NCBI GenBank assembly: GCA_050084515.1
Contig: CM114275.1
Coordinates: 20,460,001-20,524,000 of the forward strand
Reading direction: 5' to 3'
Source: Blasia pusilla
Taxonomy: Eukaryota > Marchantiophyta > Marchantiopsida > Blasiales
DNA: 64,000 nucleotides
The translations under genes were made by a program, and so were the position numbers. Below the pieces are notes generated by a model that was given only the letters and a program-made list of their open reading frames with translations, was not told the origin of the DNA and searched no databases. This document shows positions 35,187 to 48,081 of the stretch, piece by piece; the first letter of the stretch is position 1; every line of letters begins with the position of its first letter.

Positions 35187-38100
35187 TATATTTCTCTAAT
35201 TTTATCAATCCTTGTCAAGTTAACAATGTGAATTTTTTTAAGAAGGTATGAAAAAGGGATCACACATGGCAATGGAGAAAGATTGGAAGAAACTTTCTAC
35301 TTCCAATAGTATTATGATATGATGATGTGTAAAACTCATTCATCCCATATAAGATAGTTGTGTTATATGTTTGTTAGTTTTTTTATGAGAAGATAAAATT
35401 TTCACTTGATTTAGGAGATTGTTATAAGTTTTTATTTTAGTGGAGAAAGCTAGATGGAATCATAAGTTATATGTTGGTTACTCAATATTTTAATAGTTTC
35501 TTACTATAAAAAAACATAGAAATACCGCACTAAAAATACTAGAATAATCTACGAGTCCCTAAAAATCACAATCTACTTGCATTGTATCCACAAAGCACTA
35601 AAAAGTGTGCAAGTAATAATCTCCTTAAGTATAAAATTAGGACTACCCATTTTTGAGTTTTTTGAGTCCTACGGGTTATTTTATTACACTTGTGAGGTAG
35701 AAAAAAATCAACCCACTAAATACTCGTAAATTTGTGCATGGAACTAAAAGGAAAAAAACGCTGGTTATTTACCTTCATTAAGATCCTTAAGAGAGCAAGA
35801 GAATAAAGGGGAAGAAACAAAATAATCCCTCTCTCCATCCCATCTTTTTTCCCCCTCTACGCCACCCCCTTCCTCTTTGGTCACTTGCCCCTCTTCTTTG
35901 AATCCCTAGTGTTCCATTTCCATCCCTTTTCCTACCCACCCATTCGTAGTTTCTATCCTTGTAAGAAAAAACATTTTGGAACCTCCGACACACGAAGGAA
36001 GCATAAAATCCAATATGGAATTGGGTAACATGTAGTTCTATTGAAGACTCATCATCATTATATAAGAAAAATAACCTTCATCTAATTTTCAATTGAAAAA
36101 ATGTGTTTAAATTTCTTTCCCACAAAGATAATTTCAAATTATTGGATTTAATATGAAGGATGGACAAAATGATTGAGCAAAGTCATGATATCGTTAATAT
36201 TGGTAATTAAGTCACAAAAAGATTGTAAAGTGTATTTATGCTATTTTTTATGTTGGAGATTAAGGAACGCAAATTTCCATGCATAAAATTTCAAATGTCA
36301 AAATAAGCATGCTAGAGTTGTGTCTCGAAGATTTCCAAATTAGCTAATGAACAATGCTATCATTTACACCCTCATAATTAAGTATATTATATCGAGGAAA
36401 ATATTATCAAAATTAGTTCATGCTAATATTTTTCATAAATTAAATATTTTTGATGATGGTGTCATCATTAAAATTTATTTTCTTTTAGCAATTCTATGGT
36501 TGAAATGTTTTTGGATATTTTTTAATGCATTACACAAGCCACTAAATGTAAGTCACTTTATGAGTATTATATTTAAATTTTAAAATTTCACAATTAATTC
36601 ATGCTTATATTTTTGTAACGATTCCCTTCTGAAATTATGTCTGATAATTTTTTTATTATGAAAAATATTAAACTTTTTAATTTAATTCTATTGCGTGTAT
36701 CACATACATAATTAAACTGAACTATATATGTAGCTTTATTATCATGTGTGGTTAGAGAATATTAGTCGTAAAGTACGACCTTTATTTCTCTTAGATTTGT
36801 CCCAAACACTCTTGATCTTGAGCTTTGATAATAGAAGACTTAGTTTGAGTCCCAAAGACTTAAACGATTGCGCATTCCATTGATAATTGAGTAACCGCCA
36901 AGTGCTAATTGGTCCAAGTCTCCTCAAGTGCGTACCTCATTCCTACAGAGCCTCTTCCCCAAGCCTTAACCAATCTTTTGAAAAACCTCGCTTATACTAG
37001 AGCAAGTTAGTTAATTCCTCAAGGTGCGTCCCTTAGCTCAAACGTGGGATATGGCCAAACATGCATCACGATTAGTTTGTGGTTCAAATACTTGATCAGG
37101 TTGGGAGGGAGAGTGTCCCCCTTATAGATGCTCATGGGGTCTTCCATAGGAACCCCACCTTCCCTATTTTCTTCCTCGGGCCATTGATTTTGTCCCTCAA
37201 CCCAATTATAGTTTGCGACGAACAGACCTACGTTTGACTAGTTAACAATCAAAATAGCTTGACAGAGGCATCCTATAAATTCTGCAACTCTCGGCTCCTT
37301 AAACACATTTGGGAGCTTGGACCCGAGGTTCTTGTGTCTCATGGCTAGCGCCCATCTTGACTCCCCTTTTGGAATCTAACGGTTGTCTTGCCGCCCAACG
37401 TGTCTCATGGCTAGTCTCGGGATATCTTACCCATTTTCACTACTCTTGTGTTCCTTTCTTCTCGTCATTGATTAGGTGCTTAACTCTAAGGTCTCAAACC
37501 TTGTTTACCTTGCTTTTGTCCCCACAAGTAGCTACACCCCTTTCTTGCCTAAGCCTAGTCTTACAACACGTGCATGTCTTGCCTCAGGATAGTTCCGTAG
37601 TTGGCCCCGCCGCCTTTCCTAATCTTGTGACTAGGTAGTTTAGGTTATGACTTTAGTGGGTTGTATCAAGATCTTTCCTCGTTGGACCCACAATCATGAT
37701 TCACTTCTTGGGTCCGGCTAACATGGATATCCTAGACTTAGCTATTTGTGACAATATTGAATTCCACATGAGAACTCAATATTAATTTTCCCCCAAAATT
37801 TGAAACTTATACATGTAAAAGTTATTCCATGAAGACTTCTTAAATTACAAATTTTAGGTTTTATTCTTAAATTTTCTTTTCTTGTCTTTTGGAATTGATA
37901 ATTGGAATGTTGAATAGGGTTGTGACCCCCCCCCCTTTCCCAAACTAAGAGGTGGGATGGATTTTTTTCTAAATGAAGAAGGGGTGTATGAGATGAGATT
38001 TTTAAACTGAGATGAAAGTTTAGAAAGGTAAGTGGGGAAAGAGAAATGAAAATGTATAAAAAGAAATTTGACCATTTTTGTGTGTATTGGATGGACATGC

Positions 38101-39123
38101 CAATATAGTGTTTCTTAAGATAAAAACTCAAAGCACGTGCATCAAACATGATGACTATCACATGAAAATCTTATTTACATTACGATATTTCAATCATTTA
38201 TAATATCCATTTGATGGATACTTTCCGAGAATAAGAGTTGTATTTTTCAATGAAAAGAAATAATGGTTTGAATTGGTGAAGGGAAAAAGTCATTTAATTT
38301 TAGAGACGACCAGCTTCAAAATTTATCGATATTAAAAAAAGGTGTGATTGGATACATATGGATCAAAGATTAAGCATAATTTGATAAATATAATCTATAG
38401 AAAATATTACAAAAAATTATATTCTATACCATTAAGAGAGAATTCCATCTTAAAATTTGAGTGTCTTACATAAACAATAGATATGCATTATTATGGACAA
38501 ATATAAAATCCCTCCACATATTATAGGTAGATTTTGTAGTGAAGTGTACACGTACATGGAATAGAACATCTATGGCTAAGTTATGCTTTAATATGATCTT
38601 GAATGACATATATATTATGTGGAATTCATATTGATTATTTTATACACAAAAAAGGCTTAAATTATGAAGATATCGTCACTCGTATTACCAAAGAAATCCA
38701 CATCATTTTGTCGAATAATATGTACGAAAAGAAAAGTGGTGGTGGTTGTATGCATAGCAAGATATGGATAAAGCTAAAGGAAAGAGATCCTCTCAAAAGT
38801 TAGAAAGGATTGGAGTTATTGAATGATCAAGATTTGTGAGACATTCGATCTTATTAGGTTTGAGAAAATAAATGGATAAGAAAAAGATGCTTAATAAATG
38901 CAAGAATGGTAAAATTCTAATATATCCCATGTATTCTGAAGTGGGGAAAGTGAAGTATATTGATAAAAAAGATAAGATAGTAGCATGATTGATTTCACAA
39001 ATATAGCAAGAATCCATATGCAAGCTAGTTCAAGCATATATTTGGCATAATCATATGTACAAGAGTTTTAATTTGAGCTCCATATAATAAGAGGCTTATA
39101 CAATCGGTCAATCAAAGATGTTC

Positions 39124-39126
<3 letters not shown>

Positions 39127-39195
<69 letters not shown>
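39127..39195. repeat. (AT)n microsatellite
   Basis: About 69 bases of alternating T and A without interruption, a potential cruciform. Confidence 0.97.
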
Positions 39196-39198
<3 letters not shown>

Positions 39199-39317
39199 AT
39201 TGTCCAATTGATCACATCTACTAGGTTATTAAGTGAGTGTCCTTGCTACTTGTGTTGGTTTGTGGGATGAATGTTGGGGTTAGAATCCCCTCATTATCCT
39301 TTCACAATCTTGATCTT

Positions 39318-39345
39318 GGGGTGGGGGGGCGGGGGCGGGGGCGGG
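39318..39345 (+). repeat. G-rich run, candidate G-quadruplex
   Basis: A 28-base run with at least four G tracts of three or more separated by single T or C bases. It fits the standard G-quadruplex pattern and stands alone in AT-rich DNA. Confidence 0.8.
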
Positions 39346-40239
39346 AAAGAAATGATTGAAAAAGATGATCTTTAGAAGCAAAATACCCCTTTATATGAAT
39401 ATGCTTCAAAAGACTAGTGGTTGATTATTTTGCAGCACTATAAAGACATCACATTTCAAGTGGAATCCAATCTATATAATTAAAAGAGGACGGGGTTTGA
39501 AGAAACCCTCATCTAGTGATGACACTTGTTTTCTAAGGGCTCCTATGGTGTCGACAAATGTCACTTTGAGAGAGAAAGAGAGTTGAATTAGTGAGAGATA
39601 ATAAAGAAAATTAAATATCATCCATGCATAACTCAAGCACGGACTAGTGGTTGTAAATGAGAGGACATCCCTCAAGTAGAGGAGTTGAACATACCGGAGA
39701 AAAATGTATTAAACATATTATCTATCGCTCTGCTCCTACCCTTCCCCCTCCACATATACTATTATTCAACGAGCACCTTATTAATGGCGACATCCCCCAT
39801 ATGAGATGCAATATACGTATCTCTCTCCTCTCTTAATCACATGTCAAGTTTGAAATTCCTTGGTAATAATTTGTTTCCTTTGCATAATGTATATATTGCA
39901 CTCCATAGATACCTTACCAATCTGGTTCAAGAGTAAGAGGGATATGACTTTTTGTGAAAGGGCCAATTTTTTCAAACTTAAGAGTTTATAAATTAGACCT
40001 GTAGGAATATGAGTGGATCATTTCAAGATTTATCAAATCAATTTAAATTATTTTTTGGGGTTGACGGCAAGTTTTTTTTAAAACTATTTTTCTTAACTAC
40101 GGTGCATGAAGGGAAACCAATTCTATTCATACACTCACAATATTCGTAGAAAAAATAAATATCAGAAACAGGTCCCTCTTAAAAAAATGAGAGCAAAGGG
40201 AGAGGCATAGAGGAAAAGATGAAGAAAACATATAATGAA

Positions 40240-40270
40240 AAACCCTAAGGAAATACAGGAAAAACCCTAG
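40240..40270 (+). promoter_or_regulatory. Two telo-box motifs upstream of the RRM gene
   Basis: AAACCCTAA at 40240 and AAACCCTAG at 40262, 200-230 bases before the start codon, with the reverse form TTTAGGGTTTGG near 40315. In plants telo-boxes (AAACCCTA) are common in promoters of translation and RNA-processing genes expressed in dividing cells. The motifs are seen; the role here is inferred. Confidence 0.45.
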
Positions 40271-40467
40271 CATACGACCCAATTAAAAGTCCCTTCCGTG
40301 GAGCGAAGAAACGATTTTAGGGTTTGGAAGAAACAGAGCTATAAACCTGACGGGTTCTCTCCGGCGAGTTCTTCTTCACAGTCTGCTTTGCGCTCTCCGT
40401 TTTTCCACTGTCGGAAATTCTTTCTTTCCTTCTCGAGAGGAAGGGATTCGAGTGGGAGGCAGAAGCT

Positions 40468-40944
40468 ATGGCGTACTTCGGAAAGCTAGGGCGGATGATG
40501 CTGGAAAAGGTCGGGAGCAGTGCTCCACGATCGGTGTTCGCGCAAAACGCTGGAGCTGCGGCGATTCCAAGTTTGTTTTTCTTGCGGGGAATGGCGTCGT
40601 CAAAGCTCTTCATCGGAGGGCTGGCATGGGGAACGGACGAGAAGACTTTAAAAGACGCGTTTGCCTCTTTTGGTGAGGTGACGGATGTGAGAATTATCAC
40701 CGATAGGGACACTGGAAGATCGAGAGGATTTGGCTTTGTGTCTTTCACCTCCGATGCCGAGGCTCAAGTCGCTCTTCAAGAGATGGATGGCCGTGAATTG
40801 GCAGGGAGGACCATCAGGGTCGATTATGCTACCGACAGAAATGCCGAAGGCGGCGGTGGCTTCCGCCCGGGAGGGTTCAATACCAAAGGCCCGGGGGGTC
40901 CCAGGCAAGGTGGAGGCGGCGGAGGCGGCTGGAGGGGCTATTGA
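40468..40944 (+). CDS. Mitochondrial glycine-rich RNA-binding protein (RRM)
   Basis: A 158-residue intronless protein. Residues 1-41 look like a mitochondrial targeting sequence: basic and hydroxylated, with no acidic residue except one Glu. One RRM follows: RNP2 KLFIGGL (46-52) and RNP1 RGFGFVSF (86-93), with the plant GRP spacing and the EVTDVRIITDRDTGRSRGF stretch. The tail from about 129 is Gly-rich with scattered Arg/Phe (GGGGFRPGGF, GGGGGGGWRGY). Plant proteins of this class (GR-RBP/mtGRP and ORRM types) bind RNA and act in mitochondrial RNA editing and cold response. The first ATG of the frame is taken; MASSKL at residue 42 would give a cytosolic form without the presequence. Telo-boxes lie upstream. 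Confidence 0.92.
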   Translation: MAYFGKLGRMMLEKVGSSAPRSVFAQNAGAAAIPSLFFLRGMASSKLFIGGLAWGTDEKTLKDAFASFGEVTDVRIITDRDTGRSRGFGFVSFTSDAEAQVALQEMDGRELAGRTIRVDYATDRNAEGGGGFRPGGFNTKGPGGPRQGGGGGGGWRGY

Positions 40945-41755
40945 GCTGCTTGCGCATCTGCTTCAAGTAGCTTAGCAACCGAGATCTACTAAGATCTGGA
41001 TCTCTTCTGAAATCAGTGATATTCATCATTGTGAACGTTATTTTTGGAGTGGTTAAATATCTCATCACGTGTTCTTGTAGTGGGCACGTCTTGATGGAAT
41101 ACGGTAGGCATGCTAGAATCACGTACTCTATGAACCAGTGCCTTGCTCTCTTCACCTTACCGAAGGTACTGTTAATAGCCGCATGAGTAGCAACTCAAGT
41201 TTTTTTGTTCCGCTAGGACGAAGTTTGTTTGCAGGCTGAGTCGATCGCGGCATGATCCATTAATGCTGTGGTCTGAGAGAGTATGGCTTCCACGGAATCA
41301 ACTTGCTCATGTTCATTAGGAAGCAGATTTAGATGTTATTCATTAACGAAATTCTCAGGAAACCCGATCACACGAGATGTGATCTTGAATTTCGTTATCT
41401 CCACACAACATGACTGAGGATGCGATAGCATTTGGTTATACAAAAGGTTGACATCATCCTGTTTCACTCGCACTGAGGTTATGAAATTGTTTCAACAGCA
41501 GAGTTTTGAGCATGAGATCGACATTTTCATGTGTATGATGTCACGTAAATTCTTTCTGTGGATTTTCTTCTGAATATTAGAGCTTTTTCTCGGACATATG
41601 TCTGAATTCTCGATCGGCTGTACTGACATATTTTCTGTGTCCAGCCCTCGTTTTGAAGTTTGTCTTTCTCGAACTAGTTCAATTGTCTTCCCATAAAACC
41701 TGAGTAGAGCGAACGCACTAATAGGGCACTCTTCTTAGCTTGTTTTCCAGATGAT
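40945..41755. other. Downstream region of the RRM gene
   Basis: Contains the 3' UTR of the RRM gene and about 0.6 kb with no recognised feature. Confidence 0.4.
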
Positions 41756-41879
41756 ATGCATGCAAGCTATTTGACGATTGTATGCGTTTTTCTTAAACGG
41801 TCGCGGGCTAAAACCGTGGGTTTCGTGTGTGCCTCTAGACTGAGGCTTATGAAGTATTACAAGCTATCCCTTATACTAA

Positions 41880-42800
41880 CGGTATGGACCTTGTTGTCAG
41901 ATGATCTAAAGGATCGTGGCAATTTTGGGATGGAATGGCTCCCGAGCAACCATTTGAGGAAAGTATCGGACCGTTCCACCTCACTTGGTCAAATAGAAGT
42001 GAGGTACCGAAGCAAGCATGAAGGGTTGCTACTTACTGCCAATCTAATCAGATGGAGGTAGATGTAGACACTACTTCGAGATATACCAAAGTCCATTTCC
42101 CAACAACGTTTGGCGGGTTATTGTACTCAGTACTGTAAGAAGATCAACATTGACTAAATTGACAGCTCAATACCTACATAAAATGTGCAGCGAATCAATC
42201 CTGGGTCTTTCTCCCACCACGGGACAACACGTAGCCAGTAGATGAACCTTCCTTGGTGGATAAAGATCCGCTTGGTGGCATAACATATAAGCCAACCGAA
42301 ACCATAGAGTACCCGAGCTTCCATATCTGGGGATCCAAATCCACTCATCTGCCCTGAACTGGGCGTGAGCAATGTAGTGCGGGCGACTTGCGAAGCTCCT
42401 ACGGGTTCGTCCCACCCGTCAGCGCTCGAATCAGACGCCTCCTAAAGAAACAATCAACGCTGCTACAGGGACGTCTGAGCACTTCAGCCATCGGCTGGAA
42501 CCTAATCCGACCAGAAGTAGCCACAGCGCAGCGCGGAGTAGCCGTCTGATGGGATCTTTTCGGGATGGCCGAAAGGCTCCACACAAACTATTCAAAGGCC
42601 GCACGATCTCGGAATGGAGCACGATCCGGCTTTGCAGAACCGTAGAGCCTGTCGCTAGGGCCGAGGTAGTCAGGCACACTCCCCGGCCTTCCACTAACGA
42701 CAGCGACGGCCTGCACCTACTTCCTTTCTCAGTTCGGTGTCCATGGTCTTTGAAGCCTCTTGGAACTACTAGTAAGGGTTTCTCATCCCTACTATCCGAT
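41880..42800. other. GC-balanced segment, possible organelle-derived insertion
   Basis: This stretch differs in base composition from the AT-rich DNA around it and is open in several frames on both strands (for example 42154-42415 and 42431-42847 minus, 42549-42806 plus). The texture recalls plant mitochondrial non-coding DNA, but no mitochondrial gene was recognised, so this is only a suggestion. No nuclear gene model could be supported. Confidence 0.3.
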
Positions 42801-44854
42801 GCTTGAAGTTGGTTTCCTATCACTTCAATAATTTTTACTGTTCTCACAGTAGTAATGTTTTCTTGAATAAATTAACAGATCATTTGAATAAAGTGTTTTC
42901 TTCATAGACCCATGAGACGATCTCGTCATTAGTTCGAAAGTGGAATCGGAAATTTCAGTAAGCGACTAAACTGGTGTGCACAGCTAATAAACGAGCTGGC
43001 CAAAATCTTCAAATTTGTTTTCTTGTTTCAGTGCATTGAAAACATTTTATGTTTGAAGAGACGTTTCTTCATCAAAAAGTTTCACTCGAACCTCTTAAAA
43101 GTAAATTCCAATATTGAGATGTTATTTGAAGTTGTGCAATTTTGGATGAATATTTCAGAGGATGAAAATTGAGGTTGAATATGTTCCCCGTAAATCCAAT
43201 CACAGAAGGTGTGTCCTTGTGCGAGAGGTTTCAACTCAAGTTATTGTTCCTTGTACAAATTTGTAAGCACACTCTTAAAAGGGGATGAGCAATATTTATG
43301 GAACAAATTTCCTGAAAACATGCTTGACACTATAATCTCCTAGAGACTCCCATCTTTCTCATTATGGGCAGAAGACTTAGGTTCGATTATGAGAAGACTT
43401 AACATGCTTGACTCTAGAATTTCCTCCATGTCGTGGAGTCACTCCTCTAATCCTCTTTGCTAGTAGTTTGAAGAGACTTCCATCTTTCTCATTATGAGCA
43501 GAAGACTTAGGTTCGATTATGGGCATAAGACCCCCAAGTTGTCGTACATTCTACGAGAAAGAGTTCGAGAAGATGTTGTTTGGGTTTGGGTGTAGAGTCT
43601 CACAAGGTACATACAAGGTACATGCTTTGTCCCAACCCTTGCCCTTAAGTTAGAGTGGGACGATTGTCTTCTATATGCATCTCTGATGGTTTCATAACTC
43701 ACAACAATAGACATGGCTCAAACAAGAATCGTGATCAATTCCTCATGGGTAGGGAAGGAGATTGTCCCCCCTCACCTTCCCTTTCCCGTTAAGGATCTAT
43801 CTCTTTTGGCCACTACCGTTGGCTCTTAACCCAAACGTTATCAAGACTCCAAACTCTAGGTTGGGCTAGTTGGAGCCTTAGATTACTTGAATAAACTTAT
43901 GGTTATTGTCACCCTTTCCCAAGCCTCCGTTGGCATCTTGCCACATGTTTCATATGATTTCTCTTGACTAATGCCTTAATGTCCTAAGGTTCATTTTCTT
44001 ACCACTCCTATTTCGTGATTGGTCTCATGGCATTAACACTCATCTTGACTATTCAGGACTCCAAAGCTGGTCGTCCTCGATTAGAATTAGCATGAAAGTG
44101 CTTCTTGGTTTGTCCCAGGTACCTAAGACTCACATTGATAGGGGTAGGTTCAATGCTCTTCACCATGCTTCCCCTCTTTTCTTCCGTTCTTGGCCACATC
44201 CGCTGCCCCAATTCTTGTGCTGAATCCACCCTCTCCAAATTTTCTAAGCACTCTTGTTAAGATCTCTCCCTCATGCAAAGATACCGTTAAAACCATGTTC
44301 CCTTGCCATTACAACTCTATGTGGTTAACACTACAATCTCCTCTCTTAGACAATAGGCTCCCCCTTGCCATTCACTAAAACCCTGTTTATAAGCAAGGAC
44401 TTCTTTTCTTGGAGAACATTGCAAATTTTGCCCTATCAGCTTCTAGTGAATTCAATCTACTATTTAAAAAAATGGAAGGGGATGCTAAGGTCCAAAACAA
44501 TCTCTTACCCGTTAAGTTCAAAACATTTGCAGGTAGTCTAAAATAGACCTACAAAGCAGCTTCTAGAAGGAGGCATATTCAATGAACATATGACCAGGCA
44601 TGCCCTTAATGTTATAGATTAAAGAAGGATCCTACTATGCTTTGTAATCTTTCCAGGTACCTTATTTTGTTCAATTTGTGCCTCCTCTTTCCATGTTATT
44701 ACTGGATGGATTAGCACTAATTACACAGTTGACAAAACCTAACAATGTATAATTAAGAAAAAGCTCCCCATTTTGATAACAGCTGCCACCCCTACTAAAC
44801 CCTTACAAAAAATGTTCCCACACTTTTGACCTAATCTAGACTAACTAATGTTCT
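42801..44854. other. Non-coding stretch with short repeats
   Basis: No gene supported. It includes a 130-bp spaced direct repeat (43343-43521). A segment at 43.7-44.4 kb resembles phrases at 36.9-37.7 kb. Confidence 0.4.
43343..43521. repeat. Direct repeat with 130-bp period
   Basis: GAGACTCCCATCTTTCTCAT and the following 28 bases, ending TTAGGTTCGATTATG, at 43343 recur at 43473 with only two visible changes. Confidence 0.85.
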
Positions 44855-45285
44855 CTGCATTGTGGTGATGATTGGTAGGGTTCAGATGGGAATCATTCAA
44901 AGTTTACAGTTTGTGCATGGATGTGGTAGAGCTTCATTTTTGAGACAGATTAAAATACTAGAACCTTGAACATTTGTAGGAATGTGCATAAAATTAGTGG
45001 AATTCAACAACGCTGAAATGACAGTTCTTTGCGTGAACACTTTCTCTATGGTTTAGTCTTCATGAACTTGAAACCAAAACCATAGAGAAAGTCTCTTGAC
45101 TATTACTAGTTGAATCCAACTTCAGCATTGTTGAATTCCCCTAATTTTATGCACATTCCTATAATGTTCAAGGTTCTAGTACTTCAATCTGTCTAAAAAA
45201 CGAAGCCCTCTACCACTATCCATGCACAACCTGTAAACTTTGAATGTTCCCCATCTGAACCCTACCAATCATCACCACAATGCAG
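44855..45285. repeat. 431-bp inverted repeat (foldback), MITE-like or small-RNA hairpin
   Basis: Left arm 44855-45017 (CTGCATTGTGGTGATGATTG ... CAACGCTGAA) is the near reverse complement of right arm 45121-45285 (TTCAGCATTGTTGAATTC ... CACCACAATGCAG). Arms are about 163-165 bases with scattered mismatches. An inner stem (ACTTTCTCTATGGTTT at 45039-45054 with AAACCATAGAGAAAGT at 45077-45092) extends the fold close to a small loop. A further copy of the inner motif (ACTTTCTCTATGGGTTAG) lies just outside at about 45305. This shape fits a foldback transposon, or a long hairpin that could yield small RNAs if transcribed. Confidence 0.9.
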
Positions 45286-46544
45286 GGCTGTTGGCCAAAG
45301 AAACTTTCTCTATGGGTTAGTCTTCATGAACAAGTTTAGTATGAGGAATCATGACTAAGCATATCATTCTCCCCATGAGTGCGATGGGCATTACGCTAAA
45401 CTTTGTACCTCCAAAGAAAGCTAAAGATTCCTATCTACATGATTCATTTCCTCACGTTCCACGTATGTAATGCTCAGTCGACCTTGAGTCTCCTTTCACA
45501 ACTCATTGTGGTCAGGTGACTTTAGGCACTAGTAGCACTGGAACCTCTTGAAGCATAAACAATTTGAGAACATGTGTGGGGAAGAACCTCCGTACAACTA
45601 TGAAAGCAAGGTTTAGGTTTGGGTTTGCGATTCAGTAATGTAGACAGGATTGAAGTATTTCATTATTATTTCATGTCATACAGACAGAGGCAGCAAGGGA
45701 AGCCTAGCAATCAAAGGCAAATGAAACAACACGTCCAACTTAAAGTGTGCAGATCTAACTTATAAGAGAATCTGAGAGTGAAATGCACCAAGTCTTTGCC
45801 CTGGCTTGACAGCAGTACAAACGAATCAAAACTTGAAGTTTATGGGTATCCATTCACTGCTGACAATGCTGATAGATGAGCCAATCTATTCTCCAGTAAC
45901 AACTAACCACAAGAGAGTATACACATTACACACAGTTGAAGCATCACTATCATATTCGAGAACTTACGTCATGTTGCACTCTGAAGATGTGGTCGAAGAG
46001 CAAGGATTCTTTCAATTATCTCTGAAAGATCTTGTTTATCCCTCCGTTTGTGTCTCACCTGCTGAACCAACTTATATCCAGAACGTGTGTGTTTCAAAGT
46101 TGCATTTATGATGACCAAACTACATCTGGAAACTTGTTTCTACCTGCACTCTCTTACACAGTTGTTGCCATGTTTCATCAGCCCCTGGCACTTGGCTTCA
46201 TTTATATCAGAAGATGGACATTGCTCATGGTTTGTCTTGAAAACTCTCATGCTACTATGAGCATTTGCATGCACAAGTAGTAGCAGGTAAATGCAAAATG
46301 TTTTCTTTCCTATACTGGAATCTAGAAACTTCCAACTTTGTAAAAGTCCACAAAGTACAAGAAACCAAGGCAGTGGGACCCTGGGGCTGGTACGACTACA
46401 TTATTGTGTATCTTTTTTCTTCACGCAGAAACTTGAAGTAGTGATTGAAGTGTAAAAATGTGCAGTGGCTGCACCCTACCAGAATTACTGTGCACATGAG
46501 AAAATGATATGAACCACAAGGAACCGTTCAAATTTTTGAATTTC
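45286..46544. other. Intergenic stretch downstream of NDUFB9
   Basis: A 101-residue frame (45806-46111, plus) has mixed composition but no recognised family and no splice partners. Nothing else supported. The NDUFB9 3' UTR should lie left of 46545. Confidence 0.4.
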
Positions 46545-47817
46545 TCACCACTCTTCCTGTCTGCCGAAGTCATATACAAGGCCAATCTGCAAGTGTAAGA
46601 CCAGGAAAGTTTTTTAAGGCGTTTCGTTCCTCAACCCAACTTCCTATGCTACGGTAGCTGGAAACACAATAAGCTTACCGGAAGGTCAGGCAGACAGTGT
46701 ACTCATTTATCACCAAGGGTATAAGAAAGGCTTGATGACTTGAGGATACACATAAACCACAAGTCAAGCTCTGTTAATTGCAAACAAATTTCTATTGAGC
46801 CAGTTAAGTCGTACCTCGGGAGGTACTGGTGGACTGCGGGCGTACTTCGAACCGCCTGGAGCCCACGGCACTGCCAAGAGTGGAGGGTCAAAGATGAAAT
46901 GCCTTGTCTTAATTTTACAGTTCTTCGTCTATTCAACCAAAAAAAAATAGTAGTACAATCGTCTACGCTGCTCAGCTTCAGGCAGGTTACTAAACTGTGA
47001 AGCAACTGCAAAGCAAAAACACAATGAAAAATATACCAGTGTAGGGATCTGGATGGGCCAATTTCGCAAGCTTAGCCTCTCCTTCGGTAATCAACCGGTC
47101 GATCCTAGCTAGATCATCCTGCATCACCTCTTCAACCAATCAGGGTGAGATTCTCCAATCTTTCCTTCCTACCGTGCTGAATCCGTGCAGCGGCCCCAAA
47201 TTATGATTAAATAGACAATTTCAAAATCACGGGTGGCGGCATCTGGCAGGTCTTCAAACACCCGGAAAGGCGTCTCAACGAGAGAGACATGTTCCCACGC
47301 TTTCCCTAAGCGTACCAATCAACATGAACAGTCAATCTACTTCACCAGATCACGCGAAGGAATCCTTTGCGAAAACCATCCCTCCATCCAAAAGTTGTGG
47401 AATCGCAACCCCAACGTGTAACCCGATGTCTGAAAGGAGAGAGAATAGTGCATGCGTACCACATTTCTGTTCGCTTCAAAGGCCGCCCTAGTCTTATTTG
47501 CCTGCAGTACGGAAGATTCCCCACACACCATCACGACATTGCGATAGGTCAGTAGAGGATCCTCCAGTTTCACGACCTTGCCGCCTCCAATTTTACCGCT
47601 CGTAGCTTTACACAGCAAATCAAGGACCCCTCCAATCGCGTAATCTACACAAACAAGGATTACCAATGCGGCGACTCTCAAAGTAGGGGAACACCTCAAC
47701 ATAGAAAATCTCGCGATGCACGGCCCAACTGAGAATCTGTTTCAGAGATCGTCTGTACAGTATTCTGGCTCTCTCTTGCTGCAGCGCACGCTTCGCTGCA
47801 CTTGCTGCCGAACTCAT
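46545..47817 (-). CDS. NDUFB9: NADH dehydrogenase (complex I) B22 subunit, NDUFB9, complete
   Basis: An LYR-family accessory subunit of mitochondrial respiratory complex I, in its membrane arm. Exons: 47817-47701, 47501-47460, 47118-47037, 46870-46815, 46586-46545. They give 112 residues with phase kept at all junctions; plant B22 proteins are about 115-120. The LYR motif is at residues 20-22 in RARILYRRSLKQ, followed by SWAVHREIFY. Then come AFEANRNV, IDRLITEGEAKLAK, AHPDPYT, VPWAPGGSKYARSPP and the C-terminal IGLVYDFGRQEEW. All match the plant family in order. There is no cleavable presequence, as usual for this subunit. The start is the only upstream ATG, in a good position for the LYR fold. 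Confidence 0.93.
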
Positions 47818-48033
47818 CTTTCCCCGACGGATGCCCGCTCAGTGCGATATCAGATCAAACGTCAAATGTTCAGGTGTCAATCGTTCGTTCTTCCTATGAA
47901 TAAGTGAGCGAAGGGGATCCGCACCCCATACAGACTAGTCGCTGTTCTTCTCTCACTCCCCTTGTCTCTCATGGAAATACGCGGGTCAAACTGCGTAACT
48001 CGTCGATTTCTAGGCACTTACGACGTGAATGTA

Positions 48034-48081
48034 CGTGGTTGCCCGAGAGCGCGGTTGCCCGAGAGCGTGGTTGCCCGAGAG
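48034..48081. repeat. 16-bp minisatellite, three full copies, upstream of NDUFB9
   Basis: Three consecutive copies of CGTGGTTGCCCGAGAG (the second with one change) start at 48034, plus a partial fourth. They lie about 220 bases upstream of the NDUFB9 start codon and are GC-rich. Confidence 0.9.

Larger units (their letters stand above)
31621..40239. other. AT-rich gene-poor stretch with repeat relics
   Basis: No gene supported over about 8.6 kb. Open frames are short, AT-driven and without family motifs. Recognisable content is listed separately: a 78-bp tandem repeat (32695-32887), a Helitron-like end (35105-35186), an (AT)n run (39127-39195) and a G-rich run (39318-39345). A segment at about 36.9-37.7 kb shares phrases (TTGGTCTCATGGC, GTGTCCCCC/TTGTCCCCC, CTCATCTTGACT-like) with 43.7-44.4 kb and may be the same decayed element family. 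Confidence 0.5.

Noticed and set aside
42431-42847. 138-residue minus-strand frame as a nuclear protein
   Set aside because: Overlapping frames on both strands are equally open and no family was recognised. A compositional island explains it better.
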